From Comamonas thiooxydans (GTDB lineage Bacteria > Pseudomonadota > Gammaproteobacteria > Burkholderiales > Burkholderiaceae_C), in NCBI RefSeq assembly GCF_002157685.2, contig NZ_AP026738.1:5022001-5086000 (forward strand): a stretch of 64,000 bases of DNA. Reading direction: 5' to 3'. Positions 45,005 through 53,998 of this stretch are shown here, in pieces (position 1 is the first letter of the stretch; every line of letters begins with the position of its first letter). The notes under the pieces were generated by a model. That model was not told the DNA's origin and ran no database searches. It saw only the letters and a program-made list of their open reading frames with translations. The position numbers and the translations under genes were made by a program.

Positions 45005-45889
45005 ATGAGCCCTGGCTTCAGTTACAGGCACCTTTACTATTTTTGGGTTGTCGCCAAAGAAGGAGGCATGGCCCGTGCTGCCGAGCGCCTGGGCATGGCT
45101 GTACAAACTGTTAGCACCCAAGTTCGTGAGCTGGAGCGGTCACTGGGCTATGCACTGCTCAAACCTGCAGGGCGAGGCGTTGTCCTGACAGACGCAGGAC
45201 TTGCCGCCATGCGACAGGCAGAGCAAATCTTCCAGCTAGGGGAACAGCTGCCTGCGGTAGTGCGTGACGCAGTGGGCATGCCGACCATGCGCTTGATCGT
45301 CGGCATCGCCGACGAGTTGCCCGAACTGGCGGTGCGAAGCCTGATGCAACCCGTGATGCAGGAACCCCATCTTCGACTGTTGTGCTTGGTTGACGAATTC
45401 GAGGATTTGCTGGGCGACCTGGCTTTGCATCGACTTGATGTCGTTCTTGCCGACCGGGCCGCTCCTCCAAACCCCAACCTGAAGGTCTACAGCCACTCTC
45501 TGGGCTCATCCCCGTTGGCCTGGTACGCACCTGCATCCTTGTTTGCGGCAGCTCGGCAAGGCTTTCCACAGTCTCTGGCCAAAGTTCCCGTACTTCTGCC
45601 AACGGCCCATGCGGCAGTACGCGCAAGGCTTGATCAGTGGTTTGAACGAGAATCCATCAAACCGCATGTCATAGGCGAGTTCGAGGACAGTGCATTGCTC
45701 AAGACGTTTGGAGCAGCTGGCATGGGTGTCTTTCCAATGGCCAGCTTGGTTCACGAAGACTTGACGACCCGATATGAGGTGAAGCGTTTGGGCGATTGCG
45801 AGGGCGTGGAGGAGCACTTCTTCGCGATTGGTGCAAGCAGGAAGGTACTACATCCGCTGGTGCAAAAGCTTTTTTCGACCAGAGGCTAG
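45005..45889 (+). CDS. LysR-type regulator, NhaR-like
   Basis: 294 aa. The HTH is YRHLYYFWVVAKEGGMARAAERLGMAVQTVSTQVRELERSLGYALL split over its two helices, and the effector domain includes MRLIVGIADELPELAVRSLMQP and FGAAGMGVFPMASLVHEDL, the NhaR pattern. NhaR activates sodium/proton antiporter and envelope genes; no nhaA is nearby. It is divergently transcribed from the USP-terC pair, its likely target by position (inference). Confidence 0.88.
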   Translation: MSPGFSYRHLYYFWVVAKEGGMARAAERLGMAVQTVSTQVRELERSLGYALLKPAGRGVVLTDAGLAAMRQAEQIFQLGEQLPAVVRDAVGMPTMRLIVGIADELPELAVRSLMQPVMQEPHLRLLCLVDEFEDLLGDLALHRLDVVLADRAAPPNPNLKVYSHSLGSSPLAWYAPASLFAAARQGFPQSLAKVPVLLPTAHAAVRARLDQWFERESIKPHVIGEFEDSALLKTFGAAGMGVFPMASLVHEDLTTRYEVKRLGDCEGVEEHFFAIGASRKVLHPLVQKLFSTRG

Positions 45890-46092
45890 ATTTCCTCGAG
45901 AAGCAAGCGCTCAGCACTGTCGGCGAATCGAGGTGTGGTGAAGCTCGCCCCTGCGATCACAAACCGTCTATGGCCGAAATCCCCAAGAGCCATCAAAGCA
46001 GACTGTTGTGAAATGTGAAGAAAGCGCTGTGCTGACTTATTCAAGCACAATCTTTACAAGCTCGATATCACCAGTGCAGGTGCTTAGACAAT

Positions 46093-47712
46093 ATGAAATC
46101 AACTCATTGGTTTGCTATTGATCGTAGTCACTTCTCCAGCATCTCCTATGCAATGCTCTTCGTGGCTGGAGCAATTGCGCTCTCGATGGCGGCGATCTGC
46201 GCGGCGGCTCTTTATCAAAGTCGGCTGGACACGATGAAGCACGCGGTGGAAACATCGCGTAATGTGGCTCTTCTCGCCGAAAATGATGTGGTTCGAAATC
46301 TCGAACTTTATTCGCTGTCATTGCAGGCCGTGATTGATGGATTGAACGATCCCGAAGTGATGGCGGCATCGCCGCATCTGCGCGAAGTTGCCTTGTTCGA
46401 CAAAGCTGCGACTGCATCCTATTTGGGATCAATTCTGGTCTTGGATACCGAGGGAAACATTGCCATCGATGCACAGAAAGTCAACCCAGGCAATGTCAAC
46501 TTATCTGGCCATGACTTCTTCACCGTACATCGAGAAAATTCAGCCACGGGGCTCTATGTGGGAGACCCATACGCATCACCACTGCATGACGGCGCCCTGA
46601 GCATTCCCCTGAGCCGTCGGATTTCTCATGCAGACGGCTCTTTCGCAGGCGTAGTGCTGATCGATGTCCAACTTGAATACTTCAGAAAACTATTTTCCGG
46701 GCTGTCGCTGGGTGAGAATGGATCACTCGCATTGATAAGAAAAGATGGTGCGATGATGATGCGCCAACCCTTTGATGCCAAGGTCATAGGGCGCAATATA
46801 CGAAACGCAAACACATTCAAGCGGTTCATTGCCGAACCTGAGGGCAGCTTTTCAGATACCTCCTACCTCGATGGCACTCATCGCCTGTACTACTTCAAGA
46901 ATCTTCCGAGCTTGCCGTTCATTATCATGGTCGCGAAAGCGCACTCCGATATTTTCACGGCTTGGCGACAGCGTGCACTGATCATTGCCTGTCTGATGGG
47001 GGTGCTCACAGCAGCCTTTATCGGCTTGTCCTTTGCTTTCGTGACACAGCTCAAGCGACGAATACGCGCAGAGTCGGAGCTGGCCTTGCTAGCTCGTACC
47101 GATGGGCTGACGGGCTTGAACAACCGCCGCAGACTCGACGAGATGCTGGATCAGGAATGGCACAGGGCAAGACGAAACCATAGTATCTTTTCATTGCTAT
47201 TCGTCGACATTGACAGATTCAAGGTCTACAACGACACATACGGACACCAAGCCGGGGATGACGTCATCGCAACCATAGCCAAATGCATTGGTGACAATAT
47301 TCGCAGGCCAGGAGATATCGCAGCTCGCTATGGAGGCGAGGAGTTCATCGTTGTTTTGCCGGATACATCTCTAGAGGGCGCTTCATGCCTTGCAGAAAGC
47401 ATCCGCGCCGCCGTTTCGCAACTCTCTGTCGAGCACTCCGGAAGCGAATTCGGCTACATCACAGTCAGCATTGGTTGCGCGGCCTGGGAGCCAGAACACG
47501 ATGCAGACGTAGCCTCGGTGATCCGTTCGGCCGATGAGGCGCTGTACAAGGCCAAGACGACAGGTCGCAACAAAGTTGTTGTATTCACCAAAAGTCCGGC
47601 ACAGCGAGTAGCAGACTTTCGGGACACAACGCAAAGCCATAGCCAGTCCCTATCTGAGTCCGTCATGGAGGCGGCACCGGTGCTGATGCTTGATGAACAC
47701 AAGAAAGAATGA
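46093..47712 (+). CDS. Membrane diguanylate cyclase with periplasmic Cache sensor
   Basis: 539 aa. A first membrane helix (about residues 18-42) is followed by a double-Cache periplasmic domain (EGNIAIDAQKVNPGNVNLSGHDFF, GLYVGDPYASPLHDG, SIPLSRRISHADGSFAGVVLIDV), a second helix (near 296-320) and a GGDEF domain. The active site is YGGEEF and an inhibitory RxxD (RPGD) lies five residues before it. It should make c-di-GMP in response to a small periplasmic ligand. It is monocistronic. Confidence 0.93.
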   Translation: MKSTHWFAIDRSHFSSISYAMLFVAGAIALSMAAICAAALYQSRLDTMKHAVETSRNVALLAENDVVRNLELYSLSLQAVIDGLNDPEVMAASPHLREVALFDKAATASYLGSILVLDTEGNIAIDAQKVNPGNVNLSGHDFFTVHRENSATGLYVGDPYASPLHDGALSIPLSRRISHADGSFAGVVLIDVQLEYFRKLFSGLSLGENGSLALIRKDGAMMMRQPFDAKVIGRNIRNANTFKRFIAEPEGSFSDTSYLDGTHRLYYFKNLPSLPFIIMVAKAHSDIFTAWRQRALIIACLMGVLTAAFIGLSFAFVTQLKRRIRAESELALLARTDGLTGLNNRRRLDEMLDQEWHRARRNHSIFSLLFVDIDRFKVYNDTYGHQAGDDVIATIAKCIGDNIRRPGDIAARYGGEEFIVVLPDTSLEGASCLAESIRAAVSQLSVEHSGSEFGYITVSIGCAAWEPEHDADVASVIRSADEALYKAKTTGRNKVVVFTKSPAQRVADFRDTTQSHSQSLSESVMEAAPVLMLDEHKKE

Positions 47713-47724
47713 CGAAAGGTTGCA

Positions 47725-47889
47725 ATGCCGCTCAACAATGTCTGCGTTGCCCTGGCAGCAGCAAAGACTGCAACGGATCTTGCCGACGGCCAGAATCTGT
47801 CTGTCACAAACTTCAGCTTCTGCGCAGGTGAGCTGCATTACGATCAACGCGAAAACTGCCACCACATTTTCAGCGAACCGCTCGACTGA
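47725..47889 (+). CDS. Possible small protein, 54 aa
   Basis: A 55-codon frame starting at ATG 47725 with GAAAGG 7 bases upstream, 13 bases after the GGDEF gene stop. It encodes NVCVALAAAKTATDLADGQ and SVTNFSFCAGELHYDQRENC with three Cys and balanced composition. Not recognised. It could be a genuine downstream small gene or a chance frame. Confidence 0.35.
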   Translation: MPLNNVCVALAAAKTATDLADGQNLSVTNFSFCAGELHYDQRENCHHIFSEPLD

Positions 47890-48085
47890 CATCGAGTTGA
47901 AGAGCAGGATGCATGCAGCATTGGCTGCTCAGGTTCCCGGTCGCCACAGACAAAATTGAAAGGCCATGCTCAGCCTGGGTTGCTGGAGCGTGATCTGCGA
48001 GCTCAAAGGGCCCAGCTGGCCCTGCGGGCATTGTGAATGCGGCGCTAGCTCCGCATCTAACGGTCAATTCAGCAGGAGTGAAGAG

Positions 48086-48454
48086 ATGTCATATATCGAT
48101 GGTTTCGTGATCGCTGTCCCCACCGCCAACAAGCAGAAGTTCATCGAGCACGCGCGCAAGTTCGACCCGATATTCATCGAGCTCGGCGCAATCAGGGTGA
48201 TCGAGGCTTGGGGAGATGACGTCCCCGATGGCAAAGTCACCGACTTCCGCCGCTCGGTTCAGGCCACGGCCGAGGAGACAGTGGCTTTTTCATGGGTCGA
48301 ATGGCCGGACAAGGCTACGCGCGACGCAGCCATGAAGAAGATGATGGAAGACCCGCGCATGGACCCATCCGCCCCCGGCAACCCGCCCATGCCCTTCGAC
48401 GGCAAGCGCATGATCTTTGGGGGTTTCGAACAAGTCGTCGAAGTGAAGCCTTGA
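48086..48454 (+). CDS. DUF1428 family protein
   Basis: 122 aa from the ATG at 48086, with AGGAG upstream. Ferredoxin-like ABM/YciI-related fold: MSYIDGFVIAVPTANKQKF, AWGDDVPDGKVTDF, VAFSWVEWPDKATRD and PFDGKRMIFGGFEQVVEV match DUF1428. Function unknown. A truncated second copy of its 3' end is at 35320-35388. Confidence 0.88.
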   Translation: MSYIDGFVIAVPTANKQKFIEHARKFDPIFIELGAIRVIEAWGDDVPDGKVTDFRRSVQATAEETVAFSWVEWPDKATRDAAMKKMMEDPRMDPSAPGNPPMPFDGKRMIFGGFEQVVEVKP

Positions 48455-48469
48455 GGTCTGATAGTCAGC

Positions 48470-48906
48470 TCATTGAGCTGCCAGGTTCAAACCCAGGCAG
48501 CATCACCCTCTCACCCAGTTGCTTGATGCAATGCAGCATGGTCTCCACCAAGCTGCGCCGGTGATTGCCGCGCCAGCCATGGCTGGCCTGCGTCCAAAGC
48601 GCTTGCATGCGGCAGTCGTTCTCATTGCGATACACAAAGACATCGCCTTTGCACCTCCGGGCATTCTCTCTCGGGGGAGCAATGGGTGTACCGGGGCGAC
48701 ATGCAGTGGGCTGTGTGTCATAAGCTCCGTGAGCTGCGACGGTCAACCGCAACTCATCGCCGTGGGTTAGGCCTGCAATCGCAGCAGTACCGCCGCCCCG
48801 GAAATTTGAGTCCGGCGGACTCAGCAAGCAGAAGCAGCCCGCCCTCGCTGGATGGATGCACCGCCTGCCGATACCAGTGATCGCTATCTCCGGTACAACG
48901 CCGGCG
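48470..48906 (-). pseudogene. Degraded IS5-family transposase
   Basis: Minus-strand fragments in two frames match IS5-type DDE transposases: first ALSRRR and GLLLLAESAGLKFPGRR (the DSTGLKF region), then HGAYDTQPTACRPGTPIAPPREN (the DGAYDT-IPPREN region with a catalytic Asp) and NHRRSLVETMLHCIKQLGERV (the YHRRSLVET-Glu region). About 70 expected residues between the blocks are missing and frameshifts are present. No terminal inverted repeats are seen, so the copy is immobile. Confidence 0.75.
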
Positions 48907-49085
48907 GCTGAGCGCTGCCTTGTACTGCATCCCGTTGGTGCTCGATAGCGGGGCTGGACTGCCGCCGCGACACTGATTGATTCCACAATGCCGCCGCAAG
49001 CATCTGCCGGTTGCGCCCTTCAATGACGATGACACCTGGGCACACATGGACATCCATATGTGGCCAGGGTGCATGTCAATCGTGC

Positions 49086-50183
49086 TTATTTGGGGGAGAA
49101 CAGGAAGTTCATCACATCGCCGTCCCTGACGATGTACTCCTTGCCTTCGGCGCGCATCTTGCCGGCGTCCTTGGCACCCTGTTCGCCCTTGAAAGCGACG
49201 AAGTCTTCAAAGGCAATGGTCTGGGCACGAATGAAACCGCGCTCGAAGTCACCGTGAATCACGCCCGCGGCCTGGGGAGCCGTCGCGCCGACACGCACAG
49301 TCCAGGCACGCACTTCCTTTTCACCGGCGGTGAAATAGGTCTGCAGGCCCAGCAGCTTGAAGCCTGCACGGATCAGGCGGTTCAGACCAGGCTCTTCCAG
49401 GCCCAGCTCCTGCAGGAACATATCGCGGTCTTCGTCTTCCATCTCGGCCATCTCGGCCTCGATCTTGGCGCAGATGGCGACCACGGGTGCGCCCTGAGCT
49501 TCTGCATATTCCTTGAGACGATCCAGAAAAGGATTGTTTTCAAAGCCGTCTTCGGACACGTTGCCGACAAACATGGCAGGCTTGGCAGTGATCAGGCAGA
49601 AAGGCTTGAGCAGGGGAGCATCTTCCTTGGACACCGACACCACACGGGCGGGCTTTCCTTCATTCAGGGCGGCCTGAATGGGGGTCAGCAGTGCCACCAG
49701 CTTGGCGGCTTCCTTGTCGTTACCGGACTTGGCGGCCTTGCTGTAGCGATTCAAAGCCTTTTCCACCGTGGCCAGATCGGCGAGGCACAGCTCGGTCTGG
49801 ATGACTTCGATGTCGGAAATCGGGTCCACCTTGCCCGCCACGTGAATCACGTTGGGATCTTCAAAGCAGCGCACCACGTTGACGATGGCATCGGTTTCGC
49901 GGATATGGGCCAGGAACTGGTTGCCCAGTCCTTCGCCCTTGGAAGCACCGGCCACCAGACCGGCGATGTCCACGAACTCCACGATAGCGGGAACGATGCG
50001 CTCGGGCTTGACGATCTCGGAGAGCTGATCCAGACGCGGATCAGGCACTTCCACCACGCCGGTGTTGGGCTCGATCGTGCAGAAGGGATAGTTCTCGGCA
50101 GCGATGCCGGCCTTGGTCAGCGCGTTGAAAAGAGTGGACTTGCCCACGTTGGGCAGGCCCACGATGCCGCATTTGAGGCTCAT
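49086..50183 (-). CDS. ychF: Redox-regulated ribosome-binding ATPase
   Basis: 365-aa Obg-family P-loop protein with ATP preference. The P-loop is [17 protein letters not shown], switch regions include [21 protein letters not shown], and the specificity motif is NVSED. The C-terminal TGS domain ([35 protein letters not shown] segment [16 protein letters not shown]) is complete. It is a core gene that marks the return of the conserved chromosome backbone after the accessory region. Confidence 0.97.
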   Translation of the reverse strand: MSLKCGIVGLPNVGKSTLFNALTKAGIAAENYPFCTIEPNTGVVEVPDPRLDQLSEIVKPERIVPAIVEFVDIAGLVAGASKGEGLGNQFLAHIRETDAIVNVVRCFEDPNVIHVAGKVDPISDIEVIQTELCLADLATVEKALNRYSKAAKSGNDKEAAKLVALLTPIQAALNEGKPARVVSVSKEDAPLLKPFCLITAKPAMFVGNVSEDGFENNPFLDRLKEYAEAQGAPVVAICAKIEAEMAEMEDEDRDMFLQELGLEEPGLNRLIRAGFKLLGLQTYFTAGEKEVRAWTVRVGATAPQAAGVIHGDFERGFIRAQTIAFEDFVAFKGEQGAKDAGKMRAEGKEYIVRDGDVMNFLFSPK

Positions 50184-50457
50184 GGAAATTCCTTATGTAT
50201 CAATGCACTACCCGGCACCACACCCATGTGGCGGAAGTGCCCGATCCGCATCGTCGCGAATCCGGTTCTTTTGAAGCGTGACCCATAGGCACTCTGTTCA
50301 CTCAGAGTTTCGTCCTGGTTTGGCCACGGAAAGCCCCCGATTGTAATGACCCGGCAATCTCTGCTCATCTGCGGTAGATTGCGCCGCGGTTCCGGCCAGA
50401 AAGCAACAAAGCCTGCGCAAAGACAGGCTTGGGAGAAAAATTCCGGGAAATGTCGGA
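50184..50457. other. Upstream region of ychF with a terminator for the 107-aa gene
   Basis: Holds a hairpin AAGCCTG/CAGGCTT at 50409-50430, positioned as a terminator for the minus-strand gene that ends at 50458. The rest should hold the ychF promoter. No gene is visible. Confidence 0.5.
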
Positions 50458-50781
50458 TCAATCAGCGGTCAACGCCGGCGAACTCTGTCGCATGGGGCCA
50501 AACAGTTGCTCCAACCCGGCAGTCTCCTCCAGCCGTCGGAACTGGGATTGCGGACTGCACAGATATTTGGTCATGCAGGGAGTCCGACAGCTGCGCATCA
50601 AGGCGGGCACCTTCTGGGCAAACTCCAGCACCCAGTCTCCGGCCTCACAGCCAATATGGCCATGACCGTCCGGCAGACAGAAATCTCTGTCGGGGGCACG
50701 AAAAGTCAGGCGCGCGATCTTTCCGGCAAAAGCACTGCCCCCGGTGAGAACCACGAAATCGCCAGATTTGAATTCAGCCAT
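50458..50781 (-). CDS. Hypothetical protein, 107 aa
   Basis: Not recognised. The N-terminal half resembles a small beta-barrel (MAEFKSGDFVVLTGGSAFAGKIARLTF) as in KOW/SH3-like domains, and the C-terminal half has Cys-containing segment CRTPCMTKYLCSPQSQFRRLEETAG. There is no signal peptide. Composition supports a real cytoplasmic protein. A hairpin terminator follows. Confidence 0.6.
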   Translation of the reverse strand: MAEFKSGDFVVLTGGSAFAGKIARLTFRAPDRDFCLPDGHGHIGCEAGDWVLEFAQKVPALMRSCRTPCMTKYLCSPQSQFRRLEETAGLEQLFGPMRQSSPALTAD

Positions 50782-50888
50782 GCCGCCCTCCCCTCGTTGC
50801 TGCTGCCAATGGCCTTATTGGACACTGGTTCTGCTGCATCACTACTACAGGGATGCCCCAAGTCTTTGAGGGTCAAAGGCCTACACCC

Positions 50889-51776
50889 TCAATCAAAGCG
50901 CAGATTGCCCGCCAGTTGCTGGCCCACAACCAGCTCCGCTGCAGCATCCGCAACACTTGGCAGACCCAGCACTATGGCATTCATACCAAAAGTAATAGCA
51001 CCATCCACACGCGGATCTTGGCGATAAATGGAAATTGAATCTCCCACTGCCGTGCCGGGTATGGCGGTGTCGGGGTCTACATCGGGAATCGGGCAGCGCG
51101 TACAGGGCTTGCAGGGCAGCAGGCTCAGACCGGGCAACTGGGGCAGATCCAGCTGTTCCACACGATCTTCATCATGGGCCTCGATATCGGCAATCACGAT
51201 ATTCGGACGAAAGCGCCGCGCATCGACAGCTGCCTCGCCAGCCTGCGTCAGCCGCTGATTGAGCTCATCCACGGCCGACTGGCTGAGCAGCAGCAAAGGA
51301 TAGCCGTCGGCAAAATGCACCGGAGCATCGCCATCGCCCACCCAGCGTTCGCTGGCCCGGCGCGGTTGCGAACCATCAAAGCGCACCAGATGGCAGTCCT
51401 GCGCCAGAACCCGGCTCAGCCAGCTGCGTGCAGGCGCGGCCCATTCGCCGAGGTCCCAGGCATCGACCGTATCCTTCCAGACCCGCGCACGGCATTTGCC
51501 GCCCTGTACCAGCAAAGGAATCTGCAAGCTGTCCATGCCCGGAAAATGCAGCAGCAAGTATTCCTCCGTAATCTCGGGCCGGATCAGCGCCATGCGCGGA
51601 TGACTGCGCTGGGTCAAGAAATCGCCATTGGCATCGACCACCATCCAGTGCCTGTCCCATTGCAGGCCATGGCGCGAGAGCTCGGCCTTCGGCACGGCAA
51701 TACCGGCGCAGGATTTGACGGGGTAGATCCACAGTTCGGCAATCCGGCCCTGCACGTCATAGGCGGTGTCGGTCAT
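50889..51776 (-). CDS. MOSC-domain molybdenum-cofactor protein
   Basis: 295 aa from the ATG at 51776, with GGAG 6 bases upstream. A beta-barrel MOSC N-terminal domain (IAELWIYPVKSCAGIAVPKAEL, GLQWDRHWMVVDANGDFLTQR) precedes the MOSC domain with the Mo-ligand cysteine in KPCTRCPIPDVDP. It resembles YcbX/mARC but lacks the C-terminal ferredoxin domain, so electrons must come from another protein. Probable reduction of N-hydroxylated or similar compounds. Confidence 0.88.
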   Translation of the reverse strand: MTDTAYDVQGRIAELWIYPVKSCAGIAVPKAELSRHGLQWDRHWMVVDANGDFLTQRSHPRMALIRPEITEEYLLLHFPGMDSLQIPLLVQGGKCRARVWKDTVDAWDLGEWAAPARSWLSRVLAQDCHLVRFDGSQPRRASERWVGDGDAPVHFADGYPLLLLSQSAVDELNQRLTQAGEAAVDARRFRPNIVIADIEAHDEDRVEQLDLPQLPGLSLLPCKPCTRCPIPDVDPDTAIPGTAVGDSISIYRQDPRVDGAITFGMNAIVLGLPSVADAAAELVVGQQLAGNLRFD

Positions 51777-51940
51777 CACATCTCCTTCGATTACGGATTC
51801 ATCTCTCATTTTGCCCTCTAGTCCCTGCTTGACCTGCACAGCTCGCTATCAACAACATAGTTGACTGCAGTCGGCGACCGCATGACGTGAGGTTTCCTCC
51901 ATGAGCGCAGGCCCTGTCCGCGCCTCCTACAATGCCGGAC

Positions 51941-53068
51941 ATGGCGCAAACCTTTGATGTATGTATTCGTGGAGCCGGCATTGTGGGCCGGACCTTGGCT
52001 CTTTTGCTGGCGCGTGAGCGTCTGCGTGTGGCGCTGGTGGCGCCGCCTCAGCCGCGATCCCCGCAACAAAAGGATGTGCGCGCCTATGCGCTCAATGCCA
52101 GTTCCAGGGCCGTGCTGCAGTCGTTGCGCTGCTGGCCTGACGACGAGGATGCCACACCCGTGGTCGGCATGCAGGTGTTTGGTGATCTGGACGGTCAGGT
52201 CCAGTTCGACGCAGCTTCTCAGGAAGTGCCGGCACTGGCCTGGATCGTCGATGTCCCCGCGCTGGAGCAGCGCCTGGCCGAGGCAGTGCGCTATCAACCC
52301 CAGGTGGAAATCGTCAAGGAACCGGTGGAGGCCGCACTCACCGCCGTCTGCGAAGGCCGCTCCAGCAGCACACGCACCGAATTTGGCGTGGAGTTCTCCG
52401 TCACACCCTATTCCCAGCACGCCATTGCCACCCGGTTGAGCTGTGAGCTGCCACATGGCGGCATTGCACGCCAGTGGTTCACGCCGGAAGGAATCCTGGC
52501 CTTTCTGCCCATGGGCGGACCCGACGGTCACGAAGTGGCCGTTGTCTGGTCTCTGGAACAATCGCTGGTGCCTGACTGGCTGAAAAGCGACGAAGAAAGC
52601 TTTACCACCCGCCTGCAGTCCATCAGCCAGGATGCTCTGGGCCAGCTGGAGCTGGTGGCCGAGCGCGCCACCTGGCCGCTGCAGCAGGCTGTAGCCGATC
52701 GCTGGTGCGGACCGCTGGACAGGAACAGCCAGCAAAGCTGGGTGCTGGCGGGTGACGCCGCCCACAACGTCCACCCGCTGGCCGGCCAGGGTCTGAACCT
52801 GGGCCTGGGCGATGTGCAGACGCTGGCACGCATCCTTCAGGAGCGCGACTACTGGCGCAGCCCCGCCGATCTGAAGCTGCTGCGCCAGTACGAACGTGAG
52901 CGCAAGGCATCTCTGGCCCCCATGGGCCTGGCCATGGACGGGCTGCAGCAGCTGTTTTCCCGTCCCGAAGTGCCTGTGCAGATGCTGCGCAACTGGGGCA
53001 TGAAGGGTTTTGAGCGCAGCGGCCTGCTCAAGTCCTGGATGGCCAAGCAGGCCATGGGTCTGCTCTGA
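51941..53068 (+). CDS. UbiH/UbiF-family FAD monooxygenase
   Basis: 375 aa. The N-terminal FAD motif is VCIRGAGIVGRTLALLLA, the ring-substrate region has DVRAYALNASSRAVL, and the late FAD motif is VLAGDAAHNVHPLAGQGLNLGLGDV, the full UbiH/COQ6 signature. The likely role is an aromatic-ring hydroxylation in ubiquinone synthesis, though the ring position cannot be assigned. It is followed by dsbC; ubi-hydroxylase, dsbC and an M61 peptidase form a recurring neighbourhood in related genomes as I recall. Confidence 0.88.
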   Translation: MAQTFDVCIRGAGIVGRTLALLLARERLRVALVAPPQPRSPQQKDVRAYALNASSRAVLQSLRCWPDDEDATPVVGMQVFGDLDGQVQFDAASQEVPALAWIVDVPALEQRLAEAVRYQPQVEIVKEPVEAALTAVCEGRSSSTRTEFGVEFSVTPYSQHAIATRLSCELPHGGIARQWFTPEGILAFLPMGGPDGHEVAVVWSLEQSLVPDWLKSDEESFTTRLQSISQDALGQLELVAERATWPLQQAVADRWCGPLDRNSQQSWVLAGDAAHNVHPLAGQGLNLGLGDVQTLARILQERDYWRSPADLKLLRQYERERKASLAPMGLAMDGLQQLFSRPEVPVQMLRNWGMKGFERSGLLKSWMAKQAMGLL

Positions 53069-53196
53069 GAAGACGGCTCAGGGAACCCTTGACTCAGTCC
53101 GTACTCCAAGCAACAGCCCTGCCGTCCATGCATAGTGGATGGCAGCCGACCTCATTCTTTCCACGCTGCAGCGCGCTGCAGCCCATGACATCTTCC

Positions 53197-53904
53197 ATGA
53201 AACTTGTTGCCTGCCTGCTGGCCACCGCCAGCCTGACCTTCGGCCTGAGCGTGCATGCCCAGGATGCCAATCTCAAGAAGACGCTGACCGAGCGCATTCC
53301 CCAGCTCGAGAAAATCGACGAGGTGCGCTCCACCCCCATGAGCGGCCTGTACGAAGTACGCGTGGGTACGGACATCTTCTACACCGATGCCAAGGGCAAC
53401 TATCTGATTCAGGGCGAGCTGATCGACACCAAGGCGCGCCGCAACCTGACCGAAGACCGCATGACCCAGCTCACGGCCGTGGACTTCAAGCAACTGCCCA
53501 TCAAGGACGCCATCACCATCGTGCACGGCAAGGGCGAGCGCAAGATGGCCGTGTTTGAAGACCCGAACTGCGGCTACTGCAAGCGCTTCGAAAAAGACCT
53601 GCAGAGCGTGGACAACGTCACCATCTACCTCTTCCTCTACCCCATCCTGAGCCCTGACTCGGCCGAGAAGTCGCGCAATATCTGGTGCGCCAAGGATCAG
53701 GCCAAGGCCTGGCAGGATCAGATGCTGAACAGCAAGAATGCGGCTGCCGCCCAGTGCGACCCCGCCGCCATCCAGCGCAATCTGGCTTTCGGCCGCAAGT
53801 ACAAGATCACCGGCACGCCCACCGTGATCTTCTCCAACAATGTGCGTGTGCCCGGCGCCATCTCGGCTGCCGAGGTCGAAAAGCACCTGGCCGCCGCCAA
53901 GTAA
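53197..53904 (+). CDS. dsbC: Periplasmic disulfide isomerase DsbC
   Basis: 235 aa from the ATG at 53197 (an in-frame ATG at 53185 is possible). A signal peptide ends HAQD. The N-terminal dimerisation domain (IFYTDAKGNYLIQGELIDTKARRNLT) is followed by the thioredoxin domain with active site CGYC and cis-proline TPT in KITGTPTVIF. Further cysteines (IWCAK, AQCDP) form the structural disulfide of DsbC. It shuffles wrongly formed disulfides in exported proteins. Confidence 0.94.
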   Translation: MKLVACLLATASLTFGLSVHAQDANLKKTLTERIPQLEKIDEVRSTPMSGLYEVRVGTDIFYTDAKGNYLIQGELIDTKARRNLTEDRMTQLTAVDFKQLPIKDAITIVHGKGERKMAVFEDPNCGYCKRFEKDLQSVDNVTIYLFLYPILSPDSAEKSRNIWCAKDQAKAWQDQMLNSKNAAAAQCDPAAIQRNLAFGRKYKITGTPTVIFSNNVRVPGAISAAEVEKHLAAAK

Positions 53905-53998
53905 TCTCTGTCTCATTGCCGGAGCAGCGCGCACCTGATGCAGTTTCAGGCGCGCTGCGCTAGGTTCGCATGCTCCGGCCCGCATTTCTGGAGCTGCC

